A stretch of DNA of 64,000 bases from positions 140,078 to 204,077 of the forward strand of contig NSKG01000008.1 of assembly GCA_002287035.1 (NCBI GenBank). The letters run 5' to 3'. Positions 19,430 through 27,779 of the stretch are shown piece by piece (position 1 is the first letter of the stretch; each line of letters opens with the position of its first letter). A model generated the notes under the pieces. That model was not told the origin of the DNA. It did not search any database and worked only from the letters and a program-made list of their open reading frames with translations. The DNA comes from Pseudomonas sp. WN033 (lineage in GTDB: Bacteria > Pseudomonadota > Gammaproteobacteria > Pseudomonadales > Pseudomonadaceae). The translations under genes were made by a program, and so were the position numbers.

Positions 19430-19567
19430 GCGCCTGCGCGATGCTGAAACTATCTGACAGTTCGGTGGTGCAGGATAGCTTTGTGTCGCGCAGGCGCACG
19501 ACACTCCCAGGTGATTGCGCGAAGGTTGGTACCAATCCTGGGGAGCGTCGCGCGCCTGCGCGATGCT
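19430..19567. repeat. GCGCCTGCGCGA repeat cluster
   Basis: The 12-mer GCGCCTGCGCGA occurs at 19430-19441 and 19552-19563 in direct orientation and at 19486-19497 inverted, so the first and second form a long-range hairpin. Between the second and third lies ACACTCCCAGGTGATTGCGC (19501-19520), a sequence that reappears in diverged form before pdxB at 49151. This is a separate short-palindrome family from the REPs elsewhere in the window. It follows the ppnN stop and could serve as its 3' hairpin. Confidence 0.75.
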
Positions 19568-19719
19568 ATAACTGCCCGGCAACAGGGTACCAACAGCCAT
19601 CGCTGTGGTGAGCAAACTGATCCTTTTAGGCTCATTACCCATGTACTCAGTGCTTCTCAGGGGTTGTCATCTCTACTGTTGATCCGTTAGAGTCGAACTC
19701 AGTTAAATCGGAGCTATCC

Positions 19720-19848
19720 ATGTCATCCAGCATTGCACACAGCCTTACTCGCACCAGCGCCCTTCGCGCTGCGGCGGTGCGCGCGCTGTCGTTGCTGGGC
19801 AATGGGTATTTCTATTTTGGGTATTGGTTTAGCCGCTTGCGCGCCTGA
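19720..19848 (+). CDS. Aromatic leader peptide 1 of the DAHP synthase gene
   Basis: A 42-residue ORF with CGGAG at 19709-19713 before its ATG. Residues 30-37 are YFYFGYWF: seven of eight codons (19807-19830) are for Tyr, Phe or Trp, the end products of the pathway started by the downstream gene. The stop at 19846-19848 is followed by a 7-bp hairpin (GCGCCTG 19841-19847 with CAGGCGC 19857-19863) and then a strong intrinsic terminator at 19894-19933. This is the layout of ribosome-mediated attenuation: stalling on scarce aromatic aminoacyl-tRNA would favour an antiterminator. The antiterminator pairing itself was not resolved by eye. Confidence 0.8.
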   Translation: MSSSIAHSLTRTSALRAAAVRALSLLGNGYFYFGYWFSRLRA

Positions 19849-19893
19849 TACCCCAACAGGCGCCCGCGTTTCAGGGTCGCCACCAGACACAGC

Positions 19894-19933
19894 AAAACCC
19901 CGGTCGGCAACCCGACCGGGGTTTTTTGTTTTT
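19894..19933 (+). terminator. Intrinsic terminator in the DAHP synthase leader (attenuator)
   Basis: CCCCGGTCGG (19898-19907) pairs perfectly with CCGACCGGGG (19912-19921) over a 4-base loop, extended by AAAA/TTTT, and is followed by TTTTTTGTTTTT (19922-19933). It lies between the first aromatic leader ORF and the second, about 165 bases before the DAHP synthase start, so it must be read through for expression. Confidence 0.92.
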
Positions 19934-19959
19934 GCCATGCAGCAATGAGGACAGCACAG

Positions 19960-20058
19960 ATGAACACTTACCGCACCTACTCGGGTTATTACCGCACCTG
20001 GCGATTTAGCAGCGCTCACGCCTGCACATCCGGACACCATTTACGAACACTTCGCTAG
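19960..20058 (+). CDS. Aromatic leader peptide 2 of the DAHP synthase gene
   Basis: A 32-residue ORF starting MNTYRTYSGYYRTWRF: among the first 16 codons are four Tyr, one Trp and one Phe. GAGG at 19947-19950 sits 9 bases before the ATG. It lies after the attenuator terminator and ends 40 bases before the DAHP synthase start. Its position suggests a second layer of control sensing aromatic amino acid supply, perhaps on translation or on Rho access, in readthrough transcripts. Neither this nor leader 1 resembles any other ORF in the window. Confidence 0.7.
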   Translation: MNTYRTYSGYYRTWRFSSAHACTSGHHLRTLR

Positions 20059-20098
20059 TGCCGAGGCGCGAGAGGCGCCCGGCCAAGGAACCCGAATC

Positions 20099-21181
20099 AT
20101 GACTGCTACCGTTACCGCCCTGTCAGCCCGCGACCTGACTTTGATCGATACTTCGTCGCCCGTCCGTCGCAGCGCCCAACCGCTGCCAACTCCGGCCATT
20201 CTGCGTCAGCGCCTGCCGCTCAAGGCTGCGCTTGCTGAACAGGTTGAGCAACAACGCAACAGCATTCGCGCCGTACTCGATGGTGCCGACCCGCGTCTGC
20301 TGGTGATCGTCGGCCCCTGTTCCCTGCACGATCCAGTGGCGGCACTGGAATACGCCGACCGTCTGGCCGAGTTGAATGCTCAGGTCGATGATCAACTGCT
20401 GCTGGTGATGCGCGCCTACGTTGAAAAGCCACGTACTACCGTGGGCTGGAAAGGTCTGTTGTACGACCCGCATCTGGATGGCAGCAGTGATATGGCCGAA
20501 GGTCTGGCGCTGTCGCGGCGGTTGATGCTGGCCATTGCTGAGCGTGGCTTGCCGGTCGCGACTGAGCTGTTGCAGCCGCTGGCGGCCGGTTACCTGGATG
20601 ATCTGCTCAGTTGGGCGGCGATTGGCGCGCGTACCAGTGAGTCGCAGATCCATCGGGAAATGGTTAGCGGTCTGGATCTGCCGGTGGGCTTCAAGAACGG
20701 CACTGACGGTAGTCTGGCGATTGCCTGCGACGCCATGCGCTCGGCTGCGCATCCGCACCAGCACTTCGGCGTCGACGATCATGGCCTGCCGGCGCTGATC
20801 CAGACTCAGGGTAACCCTGACACCCATCTGGTCCTGCGAGGTGGTCACGCGGGCCCCAACTTCCATCCGGCGGCAGTGGCAGAAGCCAAGGCTGCGCTGG
20901 ACAAGCAGGGCATTGAAGCCAAGCTGATTGTCGATTGCAGCCATGCCAACAGTGGCAAAGACCCGCTCAAGCAGCCGGCGGTGCTTGACTCGGTCATTGA
21001 TCAGCGCCTGGTAGGCGACAACACCTTGCGTGGGGTCATGCTCGAAGGCCACCTGTTCGATGGCTGCCAGCCGCTCAAGGGTGAGTTGCGTTACGGGGTG
21101 TCGATCACCGATGGTTGTCTGGGCTGGAGCGCAACGGAACAGGCATTGAGCAAGGCGGCTGCGCGGTTGCGTAGCGCATGA
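20099..21181 (+). CDS. aroF: 3-deoxy-7-phosphoheptulonate (DAHP) synthase, class I
   Basis: 360 residues, the class I AroF/G/H type. It condenses phosphoenolpyruvate and erythrose-4-phosphate, the first step to Phe, Tyr and Trp. LVIVGPCSLHDP (about 70-81), MRAYVEKPRTTVGWKGLLYDP (about 104-124), the metal-binding region LIVDCSHANSGKDP (about 281-294) and GVMLEGHLFDG are diagnostic. AAGGAA at 20085-20090 precedes the ATG. Which aromatic amino acid inhibits it cannot be read reliably, so the symbol is generic. The two upstream leader ORFs indicate control by aromatic amino acid supply. Confidence 0.94.
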   Translation: MTATVTALSARDLTLIDTSSPVRRSAQPLPTPAILRQRLPLKAALAEQVEQQRNSIRAVLDGADPRLLVIVGPCSLHDPVAALEYADRLAELNAQVDDQLLLVMRAYVEKPRTTVGWKGLLYDPHLDGSSDMAEGLALSRRLMLAIAERGLPVATELLQPLAAGYLDDLLSWAAIGARTSESQIHREMVSGLDLPVGFKNGTDGSLAIACDAMRSAAHPHQHFGVDDHGLPALIQTQGNPDTHLVLRGGHAGPNFHPAAVAEAKAALDKQGIEAKLIVDCSHANSGKDPLKQPAVLDSVIDQRLVGDNTLRGVMLEGHLFDGCQPLKGELRYGVSITDGCLGWSATEQALSKAAARLRSA

Positions 21182-21225
21182 GCACTCCTGGGATCTGCTC
21201 AGGTTCCTCTGAGCAGATCGTGCTC
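21180..21225. terminator. Hairpin between convergent aroF and the following gene
   Basis: GATCTGCTCA (21192-21201) pairs exactly with TGAGCAGATC (21210-21219), and outer GAGCAC/GTGCTC (21180-21185 and 21220-21225) extends the stem. It spans the aroF stop and the last codons of the opposing gene. There is no clear T run, so its efficiency is uncertain. Confidence 0.6.
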
Positions 21226-21609
21226 GTTGAGCAGCTCGTACGCAACTTCCGGATTACGCTCCAACCCCCGGCGAATGGCGGCCGGGATGGATTGGCGGAT
21301 TTTACGGCATAACCCGTCCTGCTCATGGACCACAATGCGGATGCCGCGCATGCTGCGCACTTCGTTGTGGCCAGGGGCTATTTCAGTGCGTAGCCCCAGT
21401 TGTTGCTCCATGCGCTGTTGCAGTTTGCGCAGATCGTCCAGGCTGGCGAGGTTTTCCAGTCGCGCCAGCAGGCGCTTTTCTTCATGCTGGGTCAGCAGCA
21501 GAATGCGCGGGTCGGCTGCGGGGTTGTCCAGCAGCGCATCCCGGTTGCAAATGCAGGTGCCGGGAGGGCAGGGCTGGCGAATGGGTGGGCTGGATGTCGT
21601 TATTGGCAT
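21199..21609 (-). CDS. Conserved hypothetical protein, Cys-rich N-terminus
   Basis: 136 residues from the ATG at 21609; a TTG at 21669 would give 156. Near the start, PCPPGTCICNRDALL has three cysteines in a CxxxxCxC pattern that might bind metal. The remainder is charged and helical (QHEEKRLLARLENLASLDDLRKLQQRMEQQL) with a C-terminal RQSIPAAIRRGLERNPEVAYELLNEHD. I do not recognise the family. It is convergent with aroF and its 3' end lies in their shared hairpin. Codon use looks like its neighbours, so it is probably a resident gene. Confidence 0.6.
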   Translation of the reverse strand: MPITTSSPPIRQPCPPGTCICNRDALLDNPAADPRILLLTQHEEKRLLARLENLASLDDLRKLQQRMEQQLGLRTEIAPGHNEVRSMRGIRIVVHEQDGLCRKIRQSIPAAIRRGLERNPEVAYELLNEHDLLRGT

Positions 21610-21682
21610 CAGGTCGCTTTCGGCGCTGGCGGATGCGCTTATCCTGCGATCTTTGCCGCTGCGGTGCAATCTTTGCCTGCGT

Positions 21683-22261
21683 TCAGGTTTGCTCGCTATT
21701 GATCCATTTCACTACGCTGGGTGGCTGATAGTCGCTTACGGCCTGCAGCAGGCTTTCGACGCTCGGCTCTACGATCAGCATGTCGCGGTATACCGGCTTG
21801 AAAAAGCCCTGCTCGACACAATGGTCGAGAAAATCAATCAGCTTGTCGTAATAGCCGCTGACATTGAACACTGCGCAGGGCTTGCGATGATGACCAAGCT
21901 GGGCCCAGGTCCAGACTTCGAACAGCTCTTCAAAAGTGCCGACGCCGCCGGGCAGGGCAATGAAACCGTCGGACAGCTCGGCCATCATGGCCTTGCGCTC
22001 GTGCATGGAGCCGACCACCTTGAGTTCGGTCAGCCCTTCATGGGCCAGTTCACGATCCACCAGGGCCTTGGGGATCACCCCGATGACTTCACCGCCGGCG
22101 GCCAATGCCGCATTGGCGACCTCGCCCATCAAGCCGACCTGCGCCCCACCATAAACCAGACCAATACCAGCCTTGGCCAGCGCCGTACCCAGTTGATTGG
22201 CGGCTTCGAGATAGTCGGGCCGATTACCACTGCTGGAACCACAGAAAACACAGATGCGCAC
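21683..22261 (-). CDS. LOG-family nucleoside monophosphate phosphoribohydrolase
   Basis: 192 residues. MRICVFCGSSSGNRPDY, GLVYGGAQVGLMGEVANAAL and PGGVGTFEELFEVWTWAQLG are the TIGR00730/LOG signatures: a Rossmann fold that cleaves adenosine-type monophosphates, named after cytokinin activation in plants. The start is set at the GTG at 22261 because AAGGAG lies 5 bases before it; the GTG at 22267 overlaps that ribosome-binding site. It is distinct from the larger ppnN at 18 kb, so the window has two LOG-fold enzymes. The bacterial role is uncertain. Confidence 0.88.
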   Translation of the reverse strand: MRICVFCGSSSGNRPDYLEAANQLGTALAKAGIGLVYGGAQVGLMGEVANAALAAGGEVIGVIPKALVDRELAHEGLTELKVVGSMHERKAMMAELSDGFIALPGGVGTFEELFEVWTWAQLGHHRKPCAVFNVSGYYDKLIDFLDHCVEQGFFKPVYRDMLIVEPSVESLLQAVSDYQPPSVVKWINSEQT

Positions 22262-22368
22262 GGGCACTCCTTGACGTTGGGGAAAAGAGGCAGGCTAACC
22301 TGCATGGCGAGTCATGATATACGTCGAGGTTGCAGTTTCAATAGCAGAAACGCCCTCTGTAGAGGCTG

Positions 22369-23343
22369 TTATCCGTGATCGGTACGACTCAGGCTTGTGC
22401 GCGCGCGCTTGAACGTCTCCGAGGGATTCTCCCCGAACAATGCCTTGTAATCGCGAGCGAATTGGCCGGGATGCCAGAAGCCGTGCTGCGCGGCGATGGT
22501 TGCGACTGTACTGTCCTGCTGTGGGTTGCTGAGGGTGCGGCGTACCTGATTGAGGCGGGCGCTGCGCAGAAACTGTAGCGGGCTGATGCCGAGGATGCTT
22601 TCAAAACTGTATTGCAGGGTGCGCCGGCTGACGTGCAGGCGCTGGCAGAGTTCAGGAATGCTCAGGTCGGCGTCGGGCTGCTCGCGGATCAAGGCCTTGA
22701 TCCGGTCCACTACCTGTTTGCGCCGGGTGTAACTCGGTGCGCTGTGTTCGGTCTGCAGGCTGTTGTCGAGCAAATCGAGCAGCGCTTCGCTGGCCAACTG
22801 GCGTTGCTGGCTGGAGCCGAGGCCACGGGCGTTCAGATCTAGCACCTGCTGCAATATCTGTCGGATGCGGTCGAGTTGCCCCTGACTGACGCTCAGACGC
22901 GGGCTGTTGGCCAGCCGGGTCAGGTCGATGCGACGCTCCTGCTGCTCGGCGAGCTTTAGTAGCATTTCCTCGCGGATGACGATGCCGTAGATGTCGAAGC
23001 TGTCCGGGGTAATAAGTTCGAAATCGCGCTCACCGGGGCGGCACATCAGTTGCTCAGCGCTGAGCGGCAGGCCGTTGATGCGGCAATCGGCATTCTGCAC
23101 AGGAATGCCCAGCCAGAGCGCGTCCTTCCAGACATTGCATTGCTGGCGCAGGGCGCGGTTGGTGTGCTCGCGGAACAGCTGGCAACCCTCCAGCGCCACT
23201 TCATCGATGCGGCCATAGAAGCGCCCACCACCCAACTGATCGTATTCCTGTTGCCAGTTGGTCAGGTTGTGCGCATGTTCATCGGCGTCCTGTGCCTCAC
23301 GCGTGCTCCGGTTTGGTGCGTTCACGGTTGTTGGATGCTGCAT
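22369..23343 (-). CDS. eutR: AraC-family regulator of ethanolamine utilisation (EutR-like)
   Basis: 324 residues. The C-terminal third holds two helix-turn-helix motifs of the AraC/XylS class (LSIPELCQRLHVSRRTLQYSFESILGISPLQFL, about 229-261, then VATIAAQHGFWHPGQFARDYKALFGENPSE, about 281-310). The N-terminal effector region (about 30-200) fits EutR-like regulators. It is divergent from eutB with 173 bases between, so it likely activates eutBC and the permease on sensing ethanolamine with cobalamin, as EutR does in enterics. The name is based largely on this context. Confidence 0.82.
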   Translation of the reverse strand: MQHPTTVNAPNRSTREAQDADEHAHNLTNWQQEYDQLGGGRFYGRIDEVALEGCQLFREHTNRALRQQCNVWKDALWLGIPVQNADCRINGLPLSAEQLMCRPGERDFELITPDSFDIYGIVIREEMLLKLAEQQERRIDLTRLANSPRLSVSQGQLDRIRQILQQVLDLNARGLGSSQQRQLASEALLDLLDNSLQTEHSAPSYTRRKQVVDRIKALIREQPDADLSIPELCQRLHVSRRTLQYSFESILGISPLQFLRSARLNQVRRTLSNPQQDSTVATIAAQHGFWHPGQFARDYKALFGENPSETFKRARTSLSRTDHG

Positions 23344-23516
23344 GGTTGCGCGCTCGCTTGTGGGGTAGAGCCATCCTACTCTGGTCGATTACTGATGTGT
23401 ATTTATAACTATCTGATTTAAATAATAAAAACCATATTTGCCAAATCTTGATAGACGGCTGGAACAGCCATCGCATTGATCTTGGTCACAGCAATTTGCA
23501 TGCCCGAGGTTACTGC

Positions 23517-24923
23517 ATGAGTTATGCCTATCGTTACACGCTGGGTAGCCGCACCTATCAGTTCCGTGATCTGGCTGAACTGATGGCCAAGGCGACCCCT
23601 GCACGTTCTGGCGACCGCCTGGCCGGGGTTATTGCGCTGTCGGCTGAAGAGCGTGCGGTGGCGCAGATGCTGTTGGCCGAGCTGCCACTCAAGACCTTTC
23701 TCAATGAAGTGCTGGTGCCTTACGAGCAGGACGAGGTCACCCGACTGATCATTGACGAGCATGATGGGGTGGCTTTCGCGCCGATTGCTCATCTGACTGT
23801 AGGTGACTTTCGTAACTGGCTGCTCAGTGATCAGGCCACGCCTGAACTGCTGCAGTCAGTGCGCGCTGGTATTACCCCGGAAATGGCGGCGGCGGTGAGC
23901 AAGATCATGCGCAATCAGGATCTGATTCTTGTGGCGCGCAAGTGCCATGTGATCAGTGCCTTTCGCAACACCATTGGTCTGCCGGGGCGGCTATCGACCC
24001 GGTTGCAGCCGAACCACCCAACCGATGATGTGAACGGTATTGCCGCAAGCATTCTCGATGGTCTGTTGTACGGCAATGGTGATGCGGTGATTGGCATCAA
24101 CCCGGCAACCGACAATGTGGCCCAGGCCACACGATTGATGTCGCTGATGGCCGAGGTCATTGAGAAGTACCAGATTCCCACCCAGTCCTGCGTGCTCACG
24201 CATGTGACCAACACCATTGAATGCATCGACGCTGGTGCCCCAGTGGACCTGGTGTTTCAGTCAATTGGCGGCACCGAGGCGACCAACAGCAGCTTCGGTT
24301 TTAACCTCGCCACCCTGGCCGAGGCCCAGCAGGCGGCGCTGAGCCTCAAGCGCGGCAGTGTCGGCAACAATGTGATGTATTTCGAGACCGGGCAGGGCAG
24401 TGCGCTGTCGGCCAATGCTCACCACGGACTTGATCAGCAGACCTGTGAGACGCGGGCCTATGCGGTGGCGCGCAAGTTCAGTCCGTTGCTGGTCAATACC
24501 GTGGTTGGCTTTATTGGCCCGGAGTACCTGTTCGATGGCAAGGAGATCATTCGTGCGGGGCTTGAGGATCACTTCTGCGCCAAGTTGCTTGGCCTGCCGA
24601 TGGGCTGTGATGTCTGCTACACCAACCATGCCGAGGCCGACCAGAACGACATGGACAATCTGTTGACCCTGCTCGGGGTGGCGGGCTGCTCGTTCGTTAT
24701 GGGCATCCCCGGCTCGGACGACATCATGCTCAATTATCAGACCACCTCATTCCACGATGCACTCTACGTGCGCCGGGTACTGGGCTCGCGCCCTGCGCCT
24801 GAGTTTGAACAGTGGCTGACGCACATGCAGATCATGCGCGATGCCGATCGCCACATTCTGCATGATGCCTTGCCCGAGCCTTTCGCCCGGTCGCTGCGGG
24901 CATTGCCGGGAGGCCGGGCATGA
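23517..24923 (+). CDS. eutB: Ethanolamine ammonia-lyase large subunit
   Basis: 468 residues, near the 453 of enteric EutB. With EutC and adenosylcobalamin it converts ethanolamine to acetaldehyde and ammonia. Characteristic are NTIGLPGRLSTRLQPNHPTDD, SILDGLLYGNGDAVIGINPATD, FQSIGGTEATNSSFG, EYLFDGKEIIRAGLEDHF and MGCDVCYTNHAEADQNDMDNL. The ATG at 23517 follows GAGG; the frame upstream adds 23 residues with no similarity. It overlaps eutC by ATGA. No microcompartment shell genes are nearby, so this is the short cytosolic type of pathway found in pseudomonads. Confidence 0.96.
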   Translation: MSYAYRYTLGSRTYQFRDLAELMAKATPARSGDRLAGVIALSAEERAVAQMLLAELPLKTFLNEVLVPYEQDEVTRLIIDEHDGVAFAPIAHLTVGDFRNWLLSDQATPELLQSVRAGITPEMAAAVSKIMRNQDLILVARKCHVISAFRNTIGLPGRLSTRLQPNHPTDDVNGIAASILDGLLYGNGDAVIGINPATDNVAQATRLMSLMAEVIEKYQIPTQSCVLTHVTNTIECIDAGAPVDLVFQSIGGTEATNSSFGFNLATLAEAQQAALSLKRGSVGNNVMYFETGQGSALSANAHHGLDQQTCETRAYAVARKFSPLLVNTVVGFIGPEYLFDGKEIIRAGLEDHFCAKLLGLPMGCDVCYTNHAEADQNDMDNLLTLLGVAGCSFVMGIPGSDDIMLNYQTTSFHDALYVRRVLGSRPAPEFEQWLTHMQIMRDADRHILHDALPEPFARSLRALPGGRA

Positions 24924-25735
24924 AACCCACAGTTATTGAAAACCCCTGGCGGCGCTTGCGCGCCTTCACCGATGCCCGTATCGGTCTGGGGCGGGCCGGT
25001 ATCAGCCTGCCGACCAGCGAGTTGCTGGCCTTTCAACTGTCGCATGCCCAGGCGCGTGATGCAGTGCACTGCCCTCTGGATGTGCCGGCGCTGTGCTCGG
25101 CGTTGGCTGGGGTACCGGCGTTAGCGGCGCAGGGCCGGCCGCTGGAGTTGCACAGCCAGGCCAGTGACCGCCAGACCTACCTGCAGCGCCCGGATCTGGG
25201 CCGGCGTCTGGATGAGGCTTCACGCCAGTTGCTGATTGCCCAGGCCATTGAACAGCCGAGCGATCTGGCCATCGTCATTGTCGATGGGCTGTCGTCGCTG
25301 GCGATACAGCAGAACGCGGTGCCTTTCCTTGATGCTTTTCTCGCTCTGCTAGCTGAGCAGGTTCCCAACTGCCAGTTGGCGCCGGTCAGCATAGTGCGGC
25401 AGGGGCGGGTGGCGATTGGTGATGACATCGGTGCGCTGCTGAATGCACGCGCGGTGTTGCTGCTGGTGGGTGAGCGTCCGGGGCTCAGTTCGCCGGACAG
25501 CCTCGGTCTGTATCTGACCTGGGCGCCGCGTCCGGGGCTGACCGATGCGGCGCGCAACTGCATTTCCAACGTGCGCCCTGCCGGGCTGCCCTGGGCCGAT
25601 GCGGCGCACCGGGCGCTGTATCTGCTGCGTGAGGCGCAGCGCCTGCAGCTTTCCGGCGTGGGGCTGAAAGATCGCAGCGCCTCGGCGGTGATCGAGCATG
25701 GCGCCAGTCGGCGCAATTTTCTGGTTTCCGAGTAA
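24920..25735 (+). CDS. eutC: Ethanolamine ammonia-lyase small subunit
   Basis: 271 residues. PWRRLRAFTDARIGLGRAGISLPT, the conserved SRP-like start RQTYLQRPDLGRRL, AIVIVDGLSSLA and LLLVGERPGLSSPDSLGLYLTW are EutC hallmarks; these segments form part of the cobalamin-binding interface with EutB. Its ATG overlaps the eutB stop (ATGA at 24920-24923), so synthesis is coupled. The permease gene follows after 54 bases in the same direction. Confidence 0.95.
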   Translation: MKPTVIENPWRRLRAFTDARIGLGRAGISLPTSELLAFQLSHAQARDAVHCPLDVPALCSALAGVPALAAQGRPLELHSQASDRQTYLQRPDLGRRLDEASRQLLIAQAIEQPSDLAIVIVDGLSSLAIQQNAVPFLDAFLALLAEQVPNCQLAPVSIVRQGRVAIGDDIGALLNARAVLLLVGERPGLSSPDSLGLYLTWAPRPGLTDAARNCISNVRPAGLPWADAAHRALYLLREAQRLQLSGVGLKDRSASAVIEHGASRRNFLVSE

Positions 25736-25789
25736 CGCCGGGGAGGGCGTTGCTCACGTTGTGGTAATCATCTGGATTGAGGAGTGATC

Positions 25790-27193
25790 ATGTCCCATGA
25801 CAATCGGGCCTATCTGGCCAAACGGCAGCTTAAGCGCGGCAGTGCAGGGGCCATCCTGCTTGCCGGTCTGGGTGTTTCCTATGTTATTTCCGGTAATTTT
25901 GCCGGCTGGAATTTTGGTATTGCAGAGGCAGGTTGGGCCGGCTTCGCGATTGCCGCAGTGTTGATGGCGGTGATGTACCTGACGCTGGTGCTGTCACTGG
26001 CGGAAATGTCGGCGGCGATTCCGGCTGCCGGAGGCGGCTACAGCTTTGCCCGCCAGGCCATGGGCCCGACTGGTGGTTTCTTTACCGGGCTGGCGGTGCT
26101 GATCGAGTATGCCTTGGCTCCGGCGGCTATTGTCATCTTCATTGGCGCGGCGGTGGAAGCGCTGATCGGCGTCAACGGCCCCTGGGTCTATGCGGCCTTC
26201 TACGCGGTGTTTATTGGCATTCATCTGGCGGGTGTTGGTGAAGCGCTGAAGACCATGATGATCATCAGCGGTCTGGCGGTGTTCGCCATTGTCGCCACCG
26301 GAGTCGCGTTGGTGATGCACTTCGATGTGTCCAACCTGTTCGATGTGCCAGTCAGCGAAGCCGCTGGCGCCAGTGCATTGCTGCCGCTGGGCTGGTACGG
26401 AGTGTGGGCGGCGCTGCCGTTCGCCATGTGGCTGTTCCTTGCTGTTGAGGGCGTGCCGCTGGCCGCCGAAGAGGCCAAAGACCCGGGTCGTGACGTGCCG
26501 CGCGGTATCATCGGCGCCATGCTGTTCCTGCTGTTCACCGCGCTGCTGGTTGTGGTGCTGGTGCCAGGTGCTGGTGGTGCCGCGGTCATGGGCGGTAGCG
26601 AAGTACCGCTGGTGGACGCGCTTAATGCCACTGGTCAGGGCGGTCTGGCAACGCTGGTCAATGTGCTGGGTCTGGCCGGCCTGGTGGCCTCGTTCTTCTC
26701 GATCATCTACGGCTACAGCCGCCTGGTGTTCGCCCTGTCGCGCGCCGGCTACCTGCCCACCTCGTTGTCACTGACTACCGAGCGCAAAGTACCGGCGCGG
26801 GCGCTGATCGTGCCTGGTGTATTCGGCTTTCTGGCTTCGTTGAGCGGTGAGGGCGACCTGATGCTGGCGATGGCGGTGGTGGGCGCTACGGTGTCCTATG
26901 CACTGATGGCGTTCAGTCACATCCTGCTGCGGGTACGCCAGCCAGAGCTGCTGCGGCCCTATCGCACCCCGGGCGGGGTAGTGACCTCGAGCATTGCACT
27001 GGTGCTGTCGCTGGTGGCGTTGACCGGAGTCTATGCCTTCGACCCGCGTGCGTTCTTCTTCACCCTTGGCCTGTTCGTGATTGGTGCGGTCTACTACTTC
27101 GGTTACAGCCGTAAGCACCTGGTGCTCAAATCTGCGGACGAAGAGTTTGCCATGCTGGCCAAAGCTGAAGCCGAGTTGGCAGCTACAGCTTGA
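25790..27193 (+). CDS. eat: Ethanolamine permease (APC family)
   Basis: 467 residues with about 12 hydrophobic helices and the APC-family opening GAILLAGLGVSYVISGNFAGWNFGIAEAGW. SLAEMSAAIPAAGGGYSFARQAMGP (about 70-95) and EGVPLAAEEAKDPGRDVPRG (about 222-241) match the TIGR00908 ethanolamine permease group. It follows eutBC, supporting ethanolamine uptake. The ATG at 25790 has GAGGAG just upstream; the GTG at 25784 is not preferred. Its last 48 codons exist as a second, free-standing fragment at 31169-31312, evidence of a lost paralogue or a duplication. Confidence 0.93.
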   Translation: MSHDNRAYLAKRQLKRGSAGAILLAGLGVSYVISGNFAGWNFGIAEAGWAGFAIAAVLMAVMYLTLVLSLAEMSAAIPAAGGGYSFARQAMGPTGGFFTGLAVLIEYALAPAAIVIFIGAAVEALIGVNGPWVYAAFYAVFIGIHLAGVGEALKTMMIISGLAVFAIVATGVALVMHFDVSNLFDVPVSEAAGASALLPLGWYGVWAALPFAMWLFLAVEGVPLAAEEAKDPGRDVPRGIIGAMLFLLFTALLVVVLVPGAGGAAVMGGSEVPLVDALNATGQGGLATLVNVLGLAGLVASFFSIIYGYSRLVFALSRAGYLPTSLSLTTERKVPARALIVPGVFGFLASLSGEGDLMLAMAVVGATVSYALMAFSHILLRVRQPELLRPYRTPGGVVTSSIALVLSLVALTGVYAFDPRAFFFTLGLFVIGAVYYFGYSRKHLVLKSADEEFAMLAKAEAELAATA

Positions 27194-27213
27194 CGGATTG
27201 GCAAGGGCGGTAA

Positions 27214-27250
27214 ACGCAAAAAGGCTACCGATTGGGTAGCCTTTTTGCGT
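27214..27250. terminator. Strong bidirectional intrinsic terminator
   Basis: A perfect 16-bp inverted repeat, ACGCAAAAAGGCTACC (27214-27229) and its complement (27235-27250), closes a 5-base loop. The A5 and T5 tracts flank the GC-rich core, so it can stop transcription from the permease gene and from the convergent MaoC-like gene. Confidence 0.93.
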
Positions 27251-27266
27251 GGGGGATTACCAGCAG

Positions 27267-27752
27267 TCATTCCTCCCCAAACGCCCGCGCATCCAGATAA
27301 AACAACCACTCCGCCACCAGCGTAGGGCGCCCATCCTCCAGCTCAAGCTGCACTTGCTGCTTAAGCAAGCAGCCCCCGTTGGGCTTGTGTACCAGCTCAC
27401 GCGCACCCACACGCGCCCGAAACTTCGCACCCACCGGCATCTGGCTGACAAAGCGCAGCCGATCAAAACCGTAGTTAAGCGCAAAGTTCTTGTCGATGGC
27501 CGGCCGGGCTTTCATGGCTTCGGCGTGCAGTTTGATCAGGTGTGACACCTGCAGAAAGCCCTGCACGATGGTGCCGCCGTAGCCCGGTTCCTGGGTGGCG
27601 CGTTGGGGGTCGAGGTGGACCCATTCGCCTTCACCGTCGCCGGTCAGCGCGGCGTACTCGTCGACCATCTGCTGGGTGATCAGGTGCCAGTCGGATAGAT
27701 ATTCCTGGTCTGTCAACACGGCCGCTTCAAAGTCGCTTCGCAGTGTGCTCAT
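27267..27752 (-). CDS. MaoC-like hotdog-fold dehydratase
   Basis: 161 residues. TGDGEGEWVHLDPQRA (about 37-52) is the R-hydratase/MaoC active-site motif with the Asp and His that add water to enoyl-CoA, and YGGTIVQGFLQVSHL is the typical hotdog helix. The gene lies 27 bases downstream of the TRAP permease gene in the same direction and may be the last gene of that operon, suggesting the imported acid is handled as a CoA thioester. The substrate is unknown; NodN-like proteins share this fold. Confidence 0.82.
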   Translation of the reverse strand: MSTLRSDFEAAVLTDQEYLSDWHLITQQMVDEYAALTGDGEGEWVHLDPQRATQEPGYGGTIVQGFLQVSHLIKLHAEAMKARPAIDKNFALNYGFDRLRFVSQMPVGAKFRARVGARELVHKPNGGCLLKQQVQLELEDGRPTLVAEWLFYLDARAFGEE

Positions 27753-27779
27753 GCCTACCTCATTCTATTGTCCCGGTTG

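Noticed and set aside
23478..23502. A TGG...TTGCA stretch resembling a sigma-54 promoter upstream of eutB
   Set aside because: The GG-to-GC spacing is 12 bases, not the required 10, so it does not fit -24/-12 architecture.
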